A stretch of DNA of 64,000 nt from an uncultured Desulfovibrionaceae bacterium. Its GTDB lineage: Bacteria > Desulfobacterota > Desulfovibrionia > Desulfovibrionales > Desulfovibrionaceae. Below, in pieces: positions 27,595 through 36,213 of the stretch. Numbering within the stretch: the stretch's first letter is position 1; each line of letters opens with the position of its first letter. Under the pieces are notes generated by a model, which saw only the letters and a program-made list of their open reading frames with translations, ran no database searches and was not told where the DNA came from. A program made the translations under genes and the position numbers. The DNA is taken from the NCBI GenBank assembly GCA_949741925.1, contig CATJOY010000050.1, positions 1 through 64,000 on the forward strand, in the 5' to 3' direction.

Positions 27595-29886
27595 ATGCTT
27601 GGCAAACACCTTGAGGCCGCTCTTTCCGCGGCGGTCAGCGATGTGCAGCTCAGGCGTCACGAGCTCCTGACTTTGGAGCATCTTTTGCTGGCTATTACTG
27701 AACAACGCTATGGCGTTGATATACTTGAAGAATGTGGCGTTGATGTGCACAGACTGCAAGAGAGACTTGAAGAATTTTTCCGTTCTTCCTTGAACTCGCT
27801 GCCTGAGGGCATCGATGTGGAGGTGGTCCAAACCCTGGCCATGCAGCGGGTCATGCAGCGGGCTGTCAGGCAGATCCATGCCGCGGGCAAAGAGACAGTA
27901 GAAATTGGTGACGTTTTAGCGGCTATTCTTGAAGAAGAAGATTCTTATGCCGCTTTTTTTCTCCTTTCCCAAGGGATTACCCGTGTTGGCCTGCTGGAGG
28001 TTGTGGCCCGTTTTCGTGACGAGGAAGAAGCCCCAAAAGAAGGACGCACGGAGCAAGAAGGCGAGGAGGGGAGCTCCAGAGATCCTGCAGCGATTCTGGC
28101 CAAGTACACCCAGGATTTGACGGCCAAAGCCCAACAGGGCTTGATTGACCCCCTTATCGGCAGAGAAGAGGAGCTGACGCGCTGTATCCAGATACTGTGC
28201 CGCCGCCGGAAAAACAACCCGTTGTTCGTGGGTGATCCGGGCGTGGGGAAAACCGCCCTGGCCGAGGGACTGGCCTTGCGCATCTACGAGGGCAGGGTGC
28301 CCGAGGCGTTCAAAACAGCCAAAGTCTTTTCTTTGGATATGGGCTCTCTGCTGGCGGGCAGCAAGTACCGAGGCGATTTTGAAGCCCGGCTCAAAGCGGT
28401 TGTAGCCGCTTTGCAGAGCACTCCCAATTCCGTTCTGGTGATTGACGAAATACATACCATTGTCGGGGCCGGGGCAACCAGCGGCGGTTCTATGGACGCC
28501 TCCAATATTCTCAAGCCCGTGCTGGCCTCAGGCCGCTTGCGCTGCGTTGGCTCAACAACCCATGAGGAATACCGAAATCACCTGGAGAAAGACCGGGCTC
28601 TCTCCCGCCGTTTTCAGAAAATCGATATCCAGGAACCCAGCGAAGAGGAAACGGTGGCCATTCTCAAGGGGCTGAAATCCCGCTACGAGAGGCACCATAA
28701 GGTCAGCTATTCAGTGGCCGCCCTCAAGGCGGCGGTTAGCCTTTCCGGCCGCTATCTGCAGGATAAACCCCAGCCGGATAAGGCCATTGATGTTATTGAC
28801 GAAGCCGGGGCGGCCGCCTGTCTGGCCCGGAGTGCGGCAACGCGTCTCGGTACGAGCGGCAGGAACGGCGTAAAAGTAGGCGTTGCCGAAATCGAGCGGG
28901 TTGTGGCCGCTATGGCCCGTATTCCTTCCGTCAAGGTCAATCTTCCCGATAAAGAAAAACTGCACACTCTGGAGGACGAGCTGCGCGGAGCGGTCTTCGG
29001 ACAGGATGAAGCCGTGGACGCGGTAACCAGGGCTGTTTTGCGGGCCCGGGCCGGTTTTTCCAAAAGTGACCGACCTCAGGGTTCTTTCCTTTTTTATGGT
29101 CCCACCGGCGTCGGCAAGACAGAACTGGCCCGGCAACTGGCCGCATCGCTAGGGATCAACTTTTTGCGGTTCGACATGAGCGAATATATGGAAAAGCACG
29201 CCGTTTCCCGCTTTATCGGCGCGCCGCCGGGGTATGTTGGCTTTGATCAGGGGGGGCTATTAACCGAAGCAGTCCGGAAGACCCCCCACAGCCTTATTCT
29301 ATTGGATGAACTTGAAAAGGCGCATCCGGATATCTTTAATGTGTTGCTCCAAGTTATGGATTACGCCACGTTGACCGATACGACCGGGCGCAAGGCGGAC
29401 TTTCGCAACTGCATTCTGATAATGACCTCTAACGCTGGAGCCTTTGAAATGTCCGGCCGCAGCATCGGCTTCGGCTCCGCTAAAAAGAACTTTGACGCCG
29501 CGGCCAAAGGCCGCAAAGCAGTAGAGCGGATATTCTCGCCGGAATTTCGTAACCGCTTGGATCTTATGATCCCCTTTGCTAACCTCTCTCCCAATGTTAT
29601 GGGCCGCATTGTGGATAAATTCATTGCCGAGCTTTCTTCCGGGCTTAAGGAAAAGAAAGTTCGTCTCGCGCTCTCCACGGCGGCTCGAGAATGGCTTGCG
29701 GAAAAAGGCTATGATGAACGCTTTGGCGCAAGGCCCCTGGCGCGTTTGATCCGGGAACAGCTTGAAGACCCCCTAGCGCGCGAACTGCTGTTTGGCGCCT
29801 TGACAGCCGGCGGTTCCGCTATGGTGGATACCTCCGGCGATACGCTTTCCTTTACGTATGAAGCTGCGGGGACTAAGGAGGGGTAA
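27595..29886 (+). CDS. clpA: ClpA, ATPase subunit of ClpAP protease
   Basis: 763 residues from ATG 27595 (AGAGGT upstream), 11 bases after clpS. The N-domain (1-140) binds ClpS. D1 has Walker A GDPGVGKTALAEG and Walker B LVIDEIHTIVG. D2 has Walker A GPTGVGKTELARQ and LLDELEKAHPDIFN. An acidic, Lys-rich linker EEAPKEGRTEQEGEEG (about 145-165) sits between N-domain and D1. No long ClpB middle domain is present, which separates it from ClpB. Confidence 0.94.
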   Translation: MLGKHLEAALSAAVSDVQLRRHELLTLEHLLLAITEQRYGVDILEECGVDVHRLQERLEEFFRSSLNSLPEGIDVEVVQTLAMQRVMQRAVRQIHAAGKETVEIGDVLAAILEEEDSYAAFFLLSQGITRVGLLEVVARFRDEEEAPKEGRTEQEGEEGSSRDPAAILAKYTQDLTAKAQQGLIDPLIGREEELTRCIQILCRRRKNNPLFVGDPGVGKTALAEGLALRIYEGRVPEAFKTAKVFSLDMGSLLAGSKYRGDFEARLKAVVAALQSTPNSVLVIDEIHTIVGAGATSGGSMDASNILKPVLASGRLRCVGSTTHEEYRNHLEKDRALSRRFQKIDIQEPSEEETVAILKGLKSRYERHHKVSYSVAALKAAVSLSGRYLQDKPQPDKAIDVIDEAGAAACLARSAATRLGTSGRNGVKVGVAEIERVVAAMARIPSVKVNLPDKEKLHTLEDELRGAVFGQDEAVDAVTRAVLRARAGFSKSDRPQGSFLFYGPTGVGKTELARQLAASLGINFLRFDMSEYMEKHAVSRFIGAPPGYVGFDQGGLLTEAVRKTPHSLILLDELEKAHPDIFNVLLQVMDYATLTDTTGRKADFRNCILIMTSNAGAFEMSGRSIGFGSAKKNFDAAAKGRKAVERIFSPEFRNRLDLMIPFANLSPNVMGRIVDKFIAELSSGLKEKKVRLALSTAAREWLAEKGYDERFGARPLARLIREQLEDPLARELLFGALTAGGSAMVDTSGDTLSFTYEAAGTKEG

Positions 29887-29887
29887 G

Positions 29888-29935
29888 ATGTCTTTTGCTG
29901 CCGCTCGGGCAGGCTCCTGGTATACGAGACAATGA
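29888..29935 (+). CDS. possible 15-codon leader ORF before aat
   Basis: ATG 29888 with a strong AAGGAGGGGTAAG ribosome binding site encodes MSFAAARAGSWYTRQ and stops at 29933-29935, overlapping the aat ATG (29932) as ATGA. The aat start has no good site of its own, so ribosomes finishing this ORF may restart on aat. There is no homology evidence that the peptide itself matters. Confidence 0.45.
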   Translation: MSFAAARAGSWYTRQ

Positions 29936-30648
29936 GCCCGGTCTTCCTGCCGCCTGGCGGGGATGTGGTTTTTCCTTCCCTGCGTTTTGCTTCTCCTGAA
30001 GGCCTGCTTGCCGTGGGCGGCGATCTTTCGCCGGAGCGTCTACTCGCGGCATACCGTTCCGGCATATTTCCCTGGTATGACGAGACAACGCCCATATTGT
30101 GGTGGAATCTTCCGGAACGGTTTATTCTTTTTCCGGATTCCTTCCATATCCCGCGCTCACTGCGGCGGATACTCCATGCCGAAACCTTTACCATCACCCT
30201 GGATACGGCCTTTGAGGAGGTCATCACCGGCTGCGCTGAAACGGCCCGGAAAGGGCAGAAGGGCACTTGGATTACCAGGGATATGATTACGGCCTATTGC
30301 AACCTCCATGCCGCCGGGTATGCCCATTCTGCGGAGGCCTGGCAGGATGGGCGCTTGGCCGGTGGCCTCTATGGACTAGCTCTTGGCGGGGTCTTTTTTG
30401 GCGAATCCATGTTTTTCCGTGTTCCCGAAGCATCCAAGTGTGCCCTGGTCTGGCTTTTCTCGTACCTGGCCTTTCGCGGCTTCCGCCTGGTGGATTGCCA
30501 ACAACCAACGAAAAATTTAGCCCGCTTTGGGGGGGTCAGCGTGCCCCGGCGGATTTTCATGCAGCTTCTTAAACAGGGGCTGCACCACGATGTCAGCAAG
30601 ACGCCATGGCAATTTCCCCACGATTTTCACCCACTAAACAAGATCTAG
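29932..30648 (+). CDS. aat: Leucyl/phenylalanyl-tRNA-protein transferase
   Basis: 238 residues with the Aat family landmarks LLAVGGDLSPERLLAAYRSG, IFPWYDE, WWNLPERFILF, GGVFFGESMFFR and LVDCQQPTKNLARFGG. It transfers Leu or Phe from tRNA to N-terminal Lys or Arg, creating an N-degron. With clpS and clpA just upstream, the tagger, adaptor and unfoldase of the N-degron pathway are encoded side by side. The start is set by an ATGA overlap with a short leader ORF. Confidence 0.95.
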   Translation: MSPVFLPPGGDVVFPSLRFASPEGLLAVGGDLSPERLLAAYRSGIFPWYDETTPILWWNLPERFILFPDSFHIPRSLRRILHAETFTITLDTAFEEVITGCAETARKGQKGTWITRDMITAYCNLHAAGYAHSAEAWQDGRLAGGLYGLALGGVFFGESMFFRVPEASKCALVWLFSYLAFRGFRLVDCQQPTKNLARFGGVSVPRRIFMQLLKQGLHHDVSKTPWQFPHDFHPLNKI

Positions 30649-30702
30649 GGGCTGCTCCTCAATACATTTCATCGGTATACGTATTGCTGCCCCGCTGGTT
30701 AT

Positions 30703-30744
30703 ACCCCAACGGCCCGGAATTCTTTCCTTCAGGGCCGTTGGGGT
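30703..30744. terminator. 13-bp hairpin after aat
   Basis: Perfect stem ACCCCAACGGCCC/GGGCCGTTGGGGT with a 16-base loop. No clear T-run follows, so termination is likely but not typical. It separates aat from convergent wrbA. Confidence 0.6.
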
Positions 30745-30892
30745 CACAACGTGGGGCAAACATTTGCCTACCTACAGAAAGCCTGGCCGTCGCAACTAAA
30801 AGGGAGGCTTTGCTTTCACGCCATGCAGCAGTATAGCCAGTTCCCTCATGAAACGCTTTAAAGACGGGCAACAAAAGCCGTCAACGCAGTGT

Positions 30893-31507
30893 TCATACGG
30901 TTTGCCCGAGTTTCTTGGCCACTTCAGTAAGGAACTTGCCCTGCCGGCGAGCGATTTCCTTTTCAGCTTCGCTGATCTCTCTGCTGCCGTTGTCACCGGC
31001 AATAGTTCCCGAACCATAAGGGCTTCCGCCACAAACGACATCGCTGCCATGCAGTTCCGGGGTACTGAACGGTACGGGAGCAATCAGCATGCCGTGGTGA
31101 AGAATATAGGTGTGAAAACTAAAGTGCGTAGCTTCCTGCCCGCCGTGCTGAGTATTTGACGAGGCAATAGTGCCCGCAACTTTACCGGCCAAGGCGCTCT
31201 TGGCCCATAAACTGCCTGTTGAATCCAAAAACGCGCGCATCTGAGCGCACATGCCCCCAAAACGAGTAGGGCTGCCGAAAAGAATTGCCCCGGCTTCAAC
31301 CATATCCTCAGGAGTGGCGGTCGGCAAATCGGCCCCCCGAGCAGCAGCCGGCAGAGCTCCGATTTTTTGCAGAACTTCTGGTGAGAGTATTTCGGGAACG
31401 GTCCGCAAAACCGGCTCGCCGCCGGCTATCATGACTCCTTCAGCAGCAGCTTGAGCCAGAGCATAGATATGGCCGTAGACCGAATAAAAAATAATCAAGG
31501 TTTTCAT
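30893..31507 (-). CDS. wrbA: NAD(P)H:quinone oxidoreductase WrbA
   Basis: 204 residues of flavodoxin fold. The FMN phosphate loop is FYSVYGHIYALAQAAAEG, followed by FGSPTRFGGMCAQMRAFLD and ASSNTQHGGQEAT, all WrbA landmarks. It performs two-electron quinone reduction and protects against redox cycling. AAGGAGTATCC precedes the ATG. Confidence 0.94.
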   Translation of the reverse strand: MKTLIIFYSVYGHIYALAQAAAEGVMIAGGEPVLRTVPEILSPEVLQKIGALPAAARGADLPTATPEDMVEAGAILFGSPTRFGGMCAQMRAFLDSTGSLWAKSALAGKVAGTIASSNTQHGGQEATHFSFHTYILHHGMLIAPVPFSTPELHGSDVVCGGSPYGSGTIAGDNGSREISEAEKEIARRQGKFLTEVAKKLGQTV

Positions 31508-31811
31508 GGATACTCCTTCGATTTTTACGATATTCAGGAAACGCCGTAAGGCCTTTTCTATACCTTAAAAGGTTACAGCGTGTGGTCAACTGTAAATTTT
31601 GCGGTCCTTTCTACGAAGACGGCATGTTCATGCATTACTGCCTGGGGGAAGCAACGGTCATCCGCTCAAACACTGGGGAAACTATAAGGTCATTTAGGAG
31701 GCAAAACAGAGAGCCACATATCCTCGGGCAAAAAAGATGGCACACCACCTTGAGATGCACCAGAATCAATAATAGTCTGGATCCGGAAAGGGGGCCTCGT
31801 GGGAAAAAATC
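31508..31811. other. stretch without a supported gene
   Basis: A 77-codon plus-strand frame from GTG 31582 begins VNCKFCGPFYEDGMFMHYC, which has a zinc-ribbon-like Cys pattern, and AAAGG lies upstream. The second half looks non-coding, so I do not call it. The wrbA promoter must lie at the left side. Confidence 0.4.
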
Positions 31812-32270
31812 TTAACGGCGGGGTTTATAAAAGGCATTGTTCCTGGCCAGCTCTCGAAAGGCGGGGTTTTCTTCCACCCACCGACTGCGGATTCTGGAGA
31901 GAAAAAGGAGCATACTCGAACCGTAAAGCAATACGAAAAGGCAAAGCAGGGGAAAAGCAGCCGGAGAAAGGGCAGGAGCCAGCGCAAGGGCGCCAAGAAA
32001 GGTAAAAAAACAGAAGCAAAGGGAGAGACAGCAAAACCTGTTGAAAGCAAGAGAAACCAAAGAGACGCCGGAAGTGATAATCAACGGAAAGGAGAGAAAC
32101 GCGCCCATCCAGAATTCCTTCAAGAACAACGGATTGATATCTTCGCTAATCTCTTGGGGGCTGAGTATAAGCACAGCAAGCGCATACAGAAGAACAAGAA
32201 TATGAACGCAACGAACAAGCCTGATGAAGCGGCCTGTGCGCTGAGTAACCTTGATATAGCCCTGGCTCAT
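31812..32270 (-). CDS. Small four-helix membrane protein, unknown
   Basis: 152 residues from ATG 32270, chosen because CAGGAATCCT precedes it; a longer frame to 32351 lacks a site. Four hydrophobic helices are visible (about 20-40, 55-75, 80-105, 108-128), with a basic C-terminus ending NNAFYKPRR. I recognise no family. Confidence 0.65.
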   Translation of the reverse strand: MSQGYIKVTQRTGRFIRLVRCVHILVLLYALAVLILSPQEISEDINPLFLKEFWMGAFLSFPLIITSGVSLVSLAFNRFCCLSLCFCFFTFLGALALAPALSPAAFPLLCLFVLLYGSSMLLFLSRIRSRWVEENPAFRELARNNAFYKPRR

Positions 32271-33171
32271 AGGATTCCTGGGGCTGAAGGGTAGAAATTC
32301 AGGCGCGATTGCCGAATATAGCCAGCATACACATGGAACAAGCTGAGACAAACCTCATCGCTGTGCCGAATCATGTACCGAGCTATCGCCGTCATGTCTC
32401 GAACATGCATGAACGCAACGCTTGAAAATACTTTTAATTAGGTAAAATCATTAATTTTTTAATCATCCTGGGGGAACGGCCTTGCGGCGTCGCCTTGCGG
32501 TGTTGTTACGCGAATAGCTATGAGTTGTCTAGCCATCCTGGCGTTATAACTAGGCCTTACGGATATGGTAGAGATGGAAATAAAAATGTCCCATAATGTA
32601 AATTATGTTAACTTTTGTATGAGAAAATGCTTTGCCCAAAGAAATTTGCCGTTGTTCTAGCAAAACTTTCCCTTTATTTCGCAAAAAATCGCTCCAAGCC
32701 CCCAAAAGAACTCTGTCACAGGCCTCTTTTGGTATTTCCTAAAGGTTCCGTAGGTTACACATTCGTTTGGAATGGATTCATTGTATATTACAAATACGGC
32801 GATCCATCGTTGCTCGCCCGCTCCAATAGAATCTTTTAAAAATCGCTATGTGTATCATTTATGACGTGAAACCACCTTTTCCTGTTCAGCTATGCCGCAA
32901 TTATATAACAATTTCCCAACAAGATTACTGATTAACGCACAACATGGGGTACATAAGAAGCTTTATGTACAGTTTTTCCCGGACTATTTGGCTATTGGTG
33001 CGTTCCGATAGTTCCGTGTCCCCGTGGCGTTAGCCTTTCAGCAGCATGCCAAAGCGGAAAGTTATCGTGCAAAAAGCATATATATTCCTGTCAGTATTGA
33101 ATATTTCTTGAACTTATCACGTTTTGAAAAGGTCTGCTGAAGACGCAAACCGTAACTTTCCTGCGAATAGC
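32271..33171. other. long AT-rich gene-free stretch
   Basis: About 900 bases, visibly richer in A/T than its surroundings. A 74-codon frame at 32615-32839 starts at TTG without a site and has no recognisable family. This may be an old insertion scar or a long regulatory region for the M20-yjiHG operon. Confidence 0.45.
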
Positions 33172-33201
33172 TTGACATCTGCAACCCATATAGCCAATAT
33201 A
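33172..33201 (+). promoter_or_regulatory. candidate sigma-70 promoter for the M20-yjiHG operon
   Basis: Perfect -35 TTGACA at 33172-33177 and an AT-rich -10 (CAATAT at 33195-33200, 17-base spacer), leaving a leader of about 35 bases with GGAGG before ATG 33243. Confidence 0.6.
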
Positions 33202-33242
33202 GGCAAAATCATCTGATTCTTTCTATCCCGGAGGAAACAACT

Positions 33243-34388
33243 ATGAGTGCACTATTTGATTGGGTTGACCAGCATGAGGAAGAAATACTGGAAACCTATA
33301 AACAATTGCACATGATTCCGGAACTGGGCTTTCAGGAGTTTAAAACTTCAGCATTTCTGGCTGAGGAACTGAAAAAACTGGGCTTTGAAGTAACCGAGAA
33401 AATCGGTGGTACCGGCGTTATGGGGGTAATGAAAGGCAAGGAACCCGGCATTACCTTTGCCATGCGCGCCGATATGGATGCCCTGCCCATCGAGGAAGCA
33501 ACGGGCCTGCCCTACGCTTCTACCCATCCCGGCGTAATGCATGCCTGTGGTCATGATTCGCACTGCACGATGTTGCTCTATGCGCTTAAAGACCTTATGG
33601 CCCATGGCGGCGTACGGCGCGGCACGTTGAAGGTCATCTTTCAGCCCGCTGAAGAGCTTCTGGGCGGAGCCAGGGCCTTTATCAAAAGCGGCCTTCTGGG
33701 CGACGTGGACGAAATCGTGGGTCTGCATGTACGCAATAATTCCGAAGCCAAAGTCGGCGAGGCGGCCCGGGCGATCTGGCATAGTTCCTCCTGGAAAATT
33801 TTGGCCAAAGTGCATGGCAAAGCGGCGCATGGAGCTTGGCCTCATCGCGGCGTAAACGCTCTGGATGCCGCTGCTGCTATTATCAATAATATTAACGCGA
33901 TTCACATCGACCCCAGAACGCCCCACTCCGTGAAAGTTACCCGTTGCCTCGCGGGGGGAACAGCCACCAATATCATTCCGGAATTTGCGGATATGGCCTT
34001 CGACTTGCGGTCGCAAAACAACGCCGGCATGAAAGAGCTGCTTGAAAAAACCCGCCGCGCTATTGAGGCTGGGGCTGCCGGTATCGGCTGCACTGTGGAA
34101 ATCATTGATGATGGCGGTTGCCCCGCTGCGGAGCTTGACCCGAATCTCACCGCCGAAGCCGAGGCCTCCATTATCAAGGTATGCGGCCATGCCGTTCCTG
34201 ACGTATACACGCCCGGCGGTGAAGATTTCCACTGCTACGCTGCCGAGGCAGGCATCAAATCAGCCTTCATCGGCATTGGCGCAGATCAGACCACCGGCGG
34301 CCATACCCCCACCATGCAGCTTGATCTCAGGGCCTTGCCTATTGGGGTAAAAATTATGGCTGATCTTGCAGCCAAAAAGGTCGGCTGA
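33243..34388 (+). CDS. M20-family amidohydrolase (peptidase/aminoacylase)
   Basis: 381 residues. Metal-binding motifs include MRADMDALPIEEATGLPYAS, HACGHDSHCTML, the catalytic Glu pair in FQPAEELLGGARAF, and LAGGTATNIIPEFADMAFDLR. It belongs to the IAA-amino acid hydrolase/hippuricase branch that releases free amino acids from N-acyl or N-aminoacyl substrates. GGAGG precedes the start. It is followed by yjiH and yjiG, so the substrate or product is probably handled by those membrane proteins. Confidence 0.9.
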   Translation: MSALFDWVDQHEEEILETYKQLHMIPELGFQEFKTSAFLAEELKKLGFEVTEKIGGTGVMGVMKGKEPGITFAMRADMDALPIEEATGLPYASTHPGVMHACGHDSHCTMLLYALKDLMAHGGVRRGTLKVIFQPAEELLGGARAFIKSGLLGDVDEIVGLHVRNNSEAKVGEAARAIWHSSSWKILAKVHGKAAHGAWPHRGVNALDAAAAIINNINAIHIDPRTPHSVKVTRCLAGGTATNIIPEFADMAFDLRSQNNAGMKELLEKTRRAIEAGAAGIGCTVEIIDDGGCPAAELDPNLTAEAEASIIKVCGHAVPDVYTPGGEDFHCYAAEAGIKSAFIGIGADQTTGGHTPTMQLDLRALPIGVKIMADLAAKKVG

Positions 34389-34604
34389 TTTTTAATGGAG
34401 TACATTATCTTTATCGAAAAGGTCGTATGACCTGCTCCCTTCACCAAGGGAACCACAGCCTCTCATTCCCGTTTTCAGACGGGGTTTGTGCGGTAGGTGC
34501 TGCTTTTGCAAAAAAGCGGCACCGCAAAAATCAGAATATAGGGGGTTGAAAGGAAGGCAAGGGGTTTTTGTTTTTGTCTCAATTTGAACAACCGAGGATA
34601 CACC
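34389..34604 (+). other. leader between M20 gene and yjiH with hairpin
   Basis: A hairpin-forming segment near 34495-34525 (GGTGC...GCACC arms around GCTTTT...AAAAGC) could act as a processing site or attenuator separating expression of the hydrolase and the membrane proteins. Confidence 0.35.
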
Positions 34605-35270
34605 ATGAGTTCGGAAGGTACTCAAAAAGTTACTGTCGCAAGCTATGTTCTGCTTGCGCTGGCTTGTATCATTTTTTCCGGCGTATTCGCCAAACACACT
34701 CCTGACAGTTGGTGGCCGGCATGGCTCCAGGTTTTTGATTTCAACATTCTTAACGGCAGTTTTGGCACCATAGCCAAATCCACCAACAACTTCCGCGGCG
34801 TTGGCGGCGTTGGCGCCAGAGATGGCTTTCTGTTTGCCTTAAACTTGTGCCCCTCCGTCATTCTTGCCCTTGGTCTGGTAAAAATTGTTGACGGTTATGG
34901 CGGCCTGCTCGCGGCTGAAAAGATCATCCGGCCCTTTTTCAAGCCGTTGCTCGGCATTCCCGGCATCACCGGTCTGGCCTTCATCACCCACCTGCAAAGC
35001 ACTGACGGCGCAGCGGCAATGACCAAAGAACTCTTTGACGATGGTCATATAACGGATGAAGAGAGAACCCTGTTTACGACCTTGCAGTTCAGCGCCAATG
35101 GAACGATCACCAACTATTTCGCCACCATTGCCGGAGCGTTGCAGGCCTATTTTGTAGTGCCCCTCGGGCTTCCCCTGGTTGTGATCTTTTTATGCAAAAT
35201 CATGGGGACCAACATCATGCGCCTCATTCTGAAGATGCAAAGCAAGAAAAGCACCGGTGCGGAAGCTTAG
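34605..35270 (+). CDS. yjiH: YjiH-like nucleoside-recognition (Gate) domain membrane protein
   Basis: 221 residues from ATG 34605 (CGAGGATACACC upstream). Several hydrophobic helices surround Gate-domain features such as GFLFALNLCPSVILALGL and LGIPGITGLAFITHLQSTDGA. It corresponds to E. coli YjiH (about 227 residues), the partner of YjiG. In E. coli these sit next to the isoaspartyl dipeptidase iadA; here an M20 hydrolase takes that place. They probably form an inner-membrane transporter for the hydrolase substrate (inference). Confidence 0.82.
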   Translation: MSSEGTQKVTVASYVLLALACIIFSGVFAKHTPDSWWPAWLQVFDFNILNGSFGTIAKSTNNFRGVGGVGARDGFLFALNLCPSVILALGLVKIVDGYGGLLAAEKIIRPFFKPLLGIPGITGLAFITHLQSTDGAAAMTKELFDDGHITDEERTLFTTLQFSANGTITNYFATIAGALQAYFVVPLGLPLVVIFLCKIMGTNIMRLILKMQSKKSTGAEA

Positions 35271-35283
35271 GGAGGTACGTTCT

Positions 35284-35775
35284 ATGTCGAAACCTGTAAA
35301 GAAAAACGCCATTGACTACTTTATTGAAGGCGCCCGGAGCGGCTGGACCATCGGCACCACCAGCATGCTGCCTAACGTGGTCATGGCCTTCGTTATTATT
35401 CGTATTCTGAATGTTACCGGCATTATGGACCTTCTCGGTGAATGGGCCGGCGGCGTTATGTCTCTCTGGGGGCTCCCCGGTCAGGCGCTGGCCGTGCTTC
35501 TGGCTGCGTTTATGTCCATGGGCGGCGGTGCCGGCATGGCAGCAGCTATGGCCGTGGATGGGGTTCTTACTCCGGTGCATGTCACCATTCTTGCTCCGGC
35601 CATTATCTTGATGGGAGCCTTGCTGCAATACATGGGCCGTTGCCTTGGCACTTCCGGCTCCAATCCCAAGTATTGGGGATGGCAGATTGGTATTGCCATC
35701 TTTAACGCACTCATTGCGATGTGGATCTTGCGTTTTCTGTTGCTGTTCTTCGGCGATTCCCCTGCCGCGGCCTGA
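35284..35775 (+). CDS. yjiG: YjiG-like Gate-domain membrane protein
   Basis: 163 residues from ATG 35284 with GGGAGGTACGTTCT upstream, 13 bases after yjiH. Helices carry SMLPNVVMAFVIIRILNVTG and the gate motif FMSMGGGAGMAAAMAVDG. The length and position match YjiG, which always pairs with YjiH. It ends the operon before a strong terminator. Confidence 0.82.
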   Translation: MSKPVKKNAIDYFIEGARSGWTIGTTSMLPNVVMAFVIIRILNVTGIMDLLGEWAGGVMSLWGLPGQALAVLLAAFMSMGGGAGMAAAMAVDGVLTPVHVTILAPAIILMGALLQYMGRCLGTSGSNPKYWGWQIGIAIFNALIAMWILRFLLLFFGDSPAAA

Positions 35776-35840
35776 TGCAGCAATACAGCCTCCGGGGAGC
35801 GCTGCCTTGGTAGTTCTTCCCGGTCGGGCAGGTTTATAAA

Positions 35841-35876
35841 CCATAAAAAAGCGCCCTTTCGGGCGCTTTTTTATGG
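35841..35876. terminator. bidirectional terminator after yjiG
   Basis: Perfect 16-base-pair stem CCATAAAAAAGCGCCC with its complement, loop TTTC, T-run on both strands. It serves yjiG (+) and the YHS-like gene (-). Confidence 0.95.
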
Positions 35877-35896
35877 AGCTTACACATCGTTCTTTC

Positions 35897-36202
35897 TCAG
35901 TGCCGGGGATCACCCTTCCGGGATTCGCCTGGTACGGCAATACCCATCTGTTTCAAAAAAGCATCACGGCATTCATAGCTACAGAAGCGATAAACCGTGT
36001 CGCCATCGCGCACGCTAACGCTTTCTTCCTTGGAAACATAGGTACCGCATAGAGGATCCTTCACCAATTCCCCGGCTTCCCTTTTACGTTCAGCATCCTT
36101 ACGGCTTTGTTCCTTATTCCGCAAGGCTCGGTGTTTGCTCTCATTGGCAAACAACTTGTAAACAATAAATACCGCCAGGGCGATGACGATCCAACGTATC
36201 AT
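35897..36202 (-). CDS. PP0621-type small membrane protein with YHS/TRASH-like cysteines
   Basis: 101 residues: an N-terminal membrane helix (IVIALAVFIVYKLF), a Lys/Glu-rich helix, and a C-terminal metal-binding pattern KDPLCGTYV...RFCSYECRDAFL. This is the PP0621/YHS-like arrangement seen next to metal or redox genes. The function is unknown. It lies 11 bases after the racemase gene and is likely co-transcribed with it. Confidence 0.75.
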   Translation of the reverse strand: MIRWIVIALAVFIVYKLFANESKHRALRNKEQSRKDAERKREAGELVKDPLCGTYVSKEESVSVRDGDTVYRFCSYECRDAFLKQMGIAVPGESRKGDPRH

Positions 36203-36213
36203 TAATCCCCCGA

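Noticed and set aside
31582-31815. 77-codon frame from GTG with a CxxC-like start
   Set aside because: The first 20 residues look plausible, but the rest has non-coding composition and no family.
32615-32839. 74-codon frame in an AT-rich gap
   Set aside because: TTG start, no ribosome binding site, no family.
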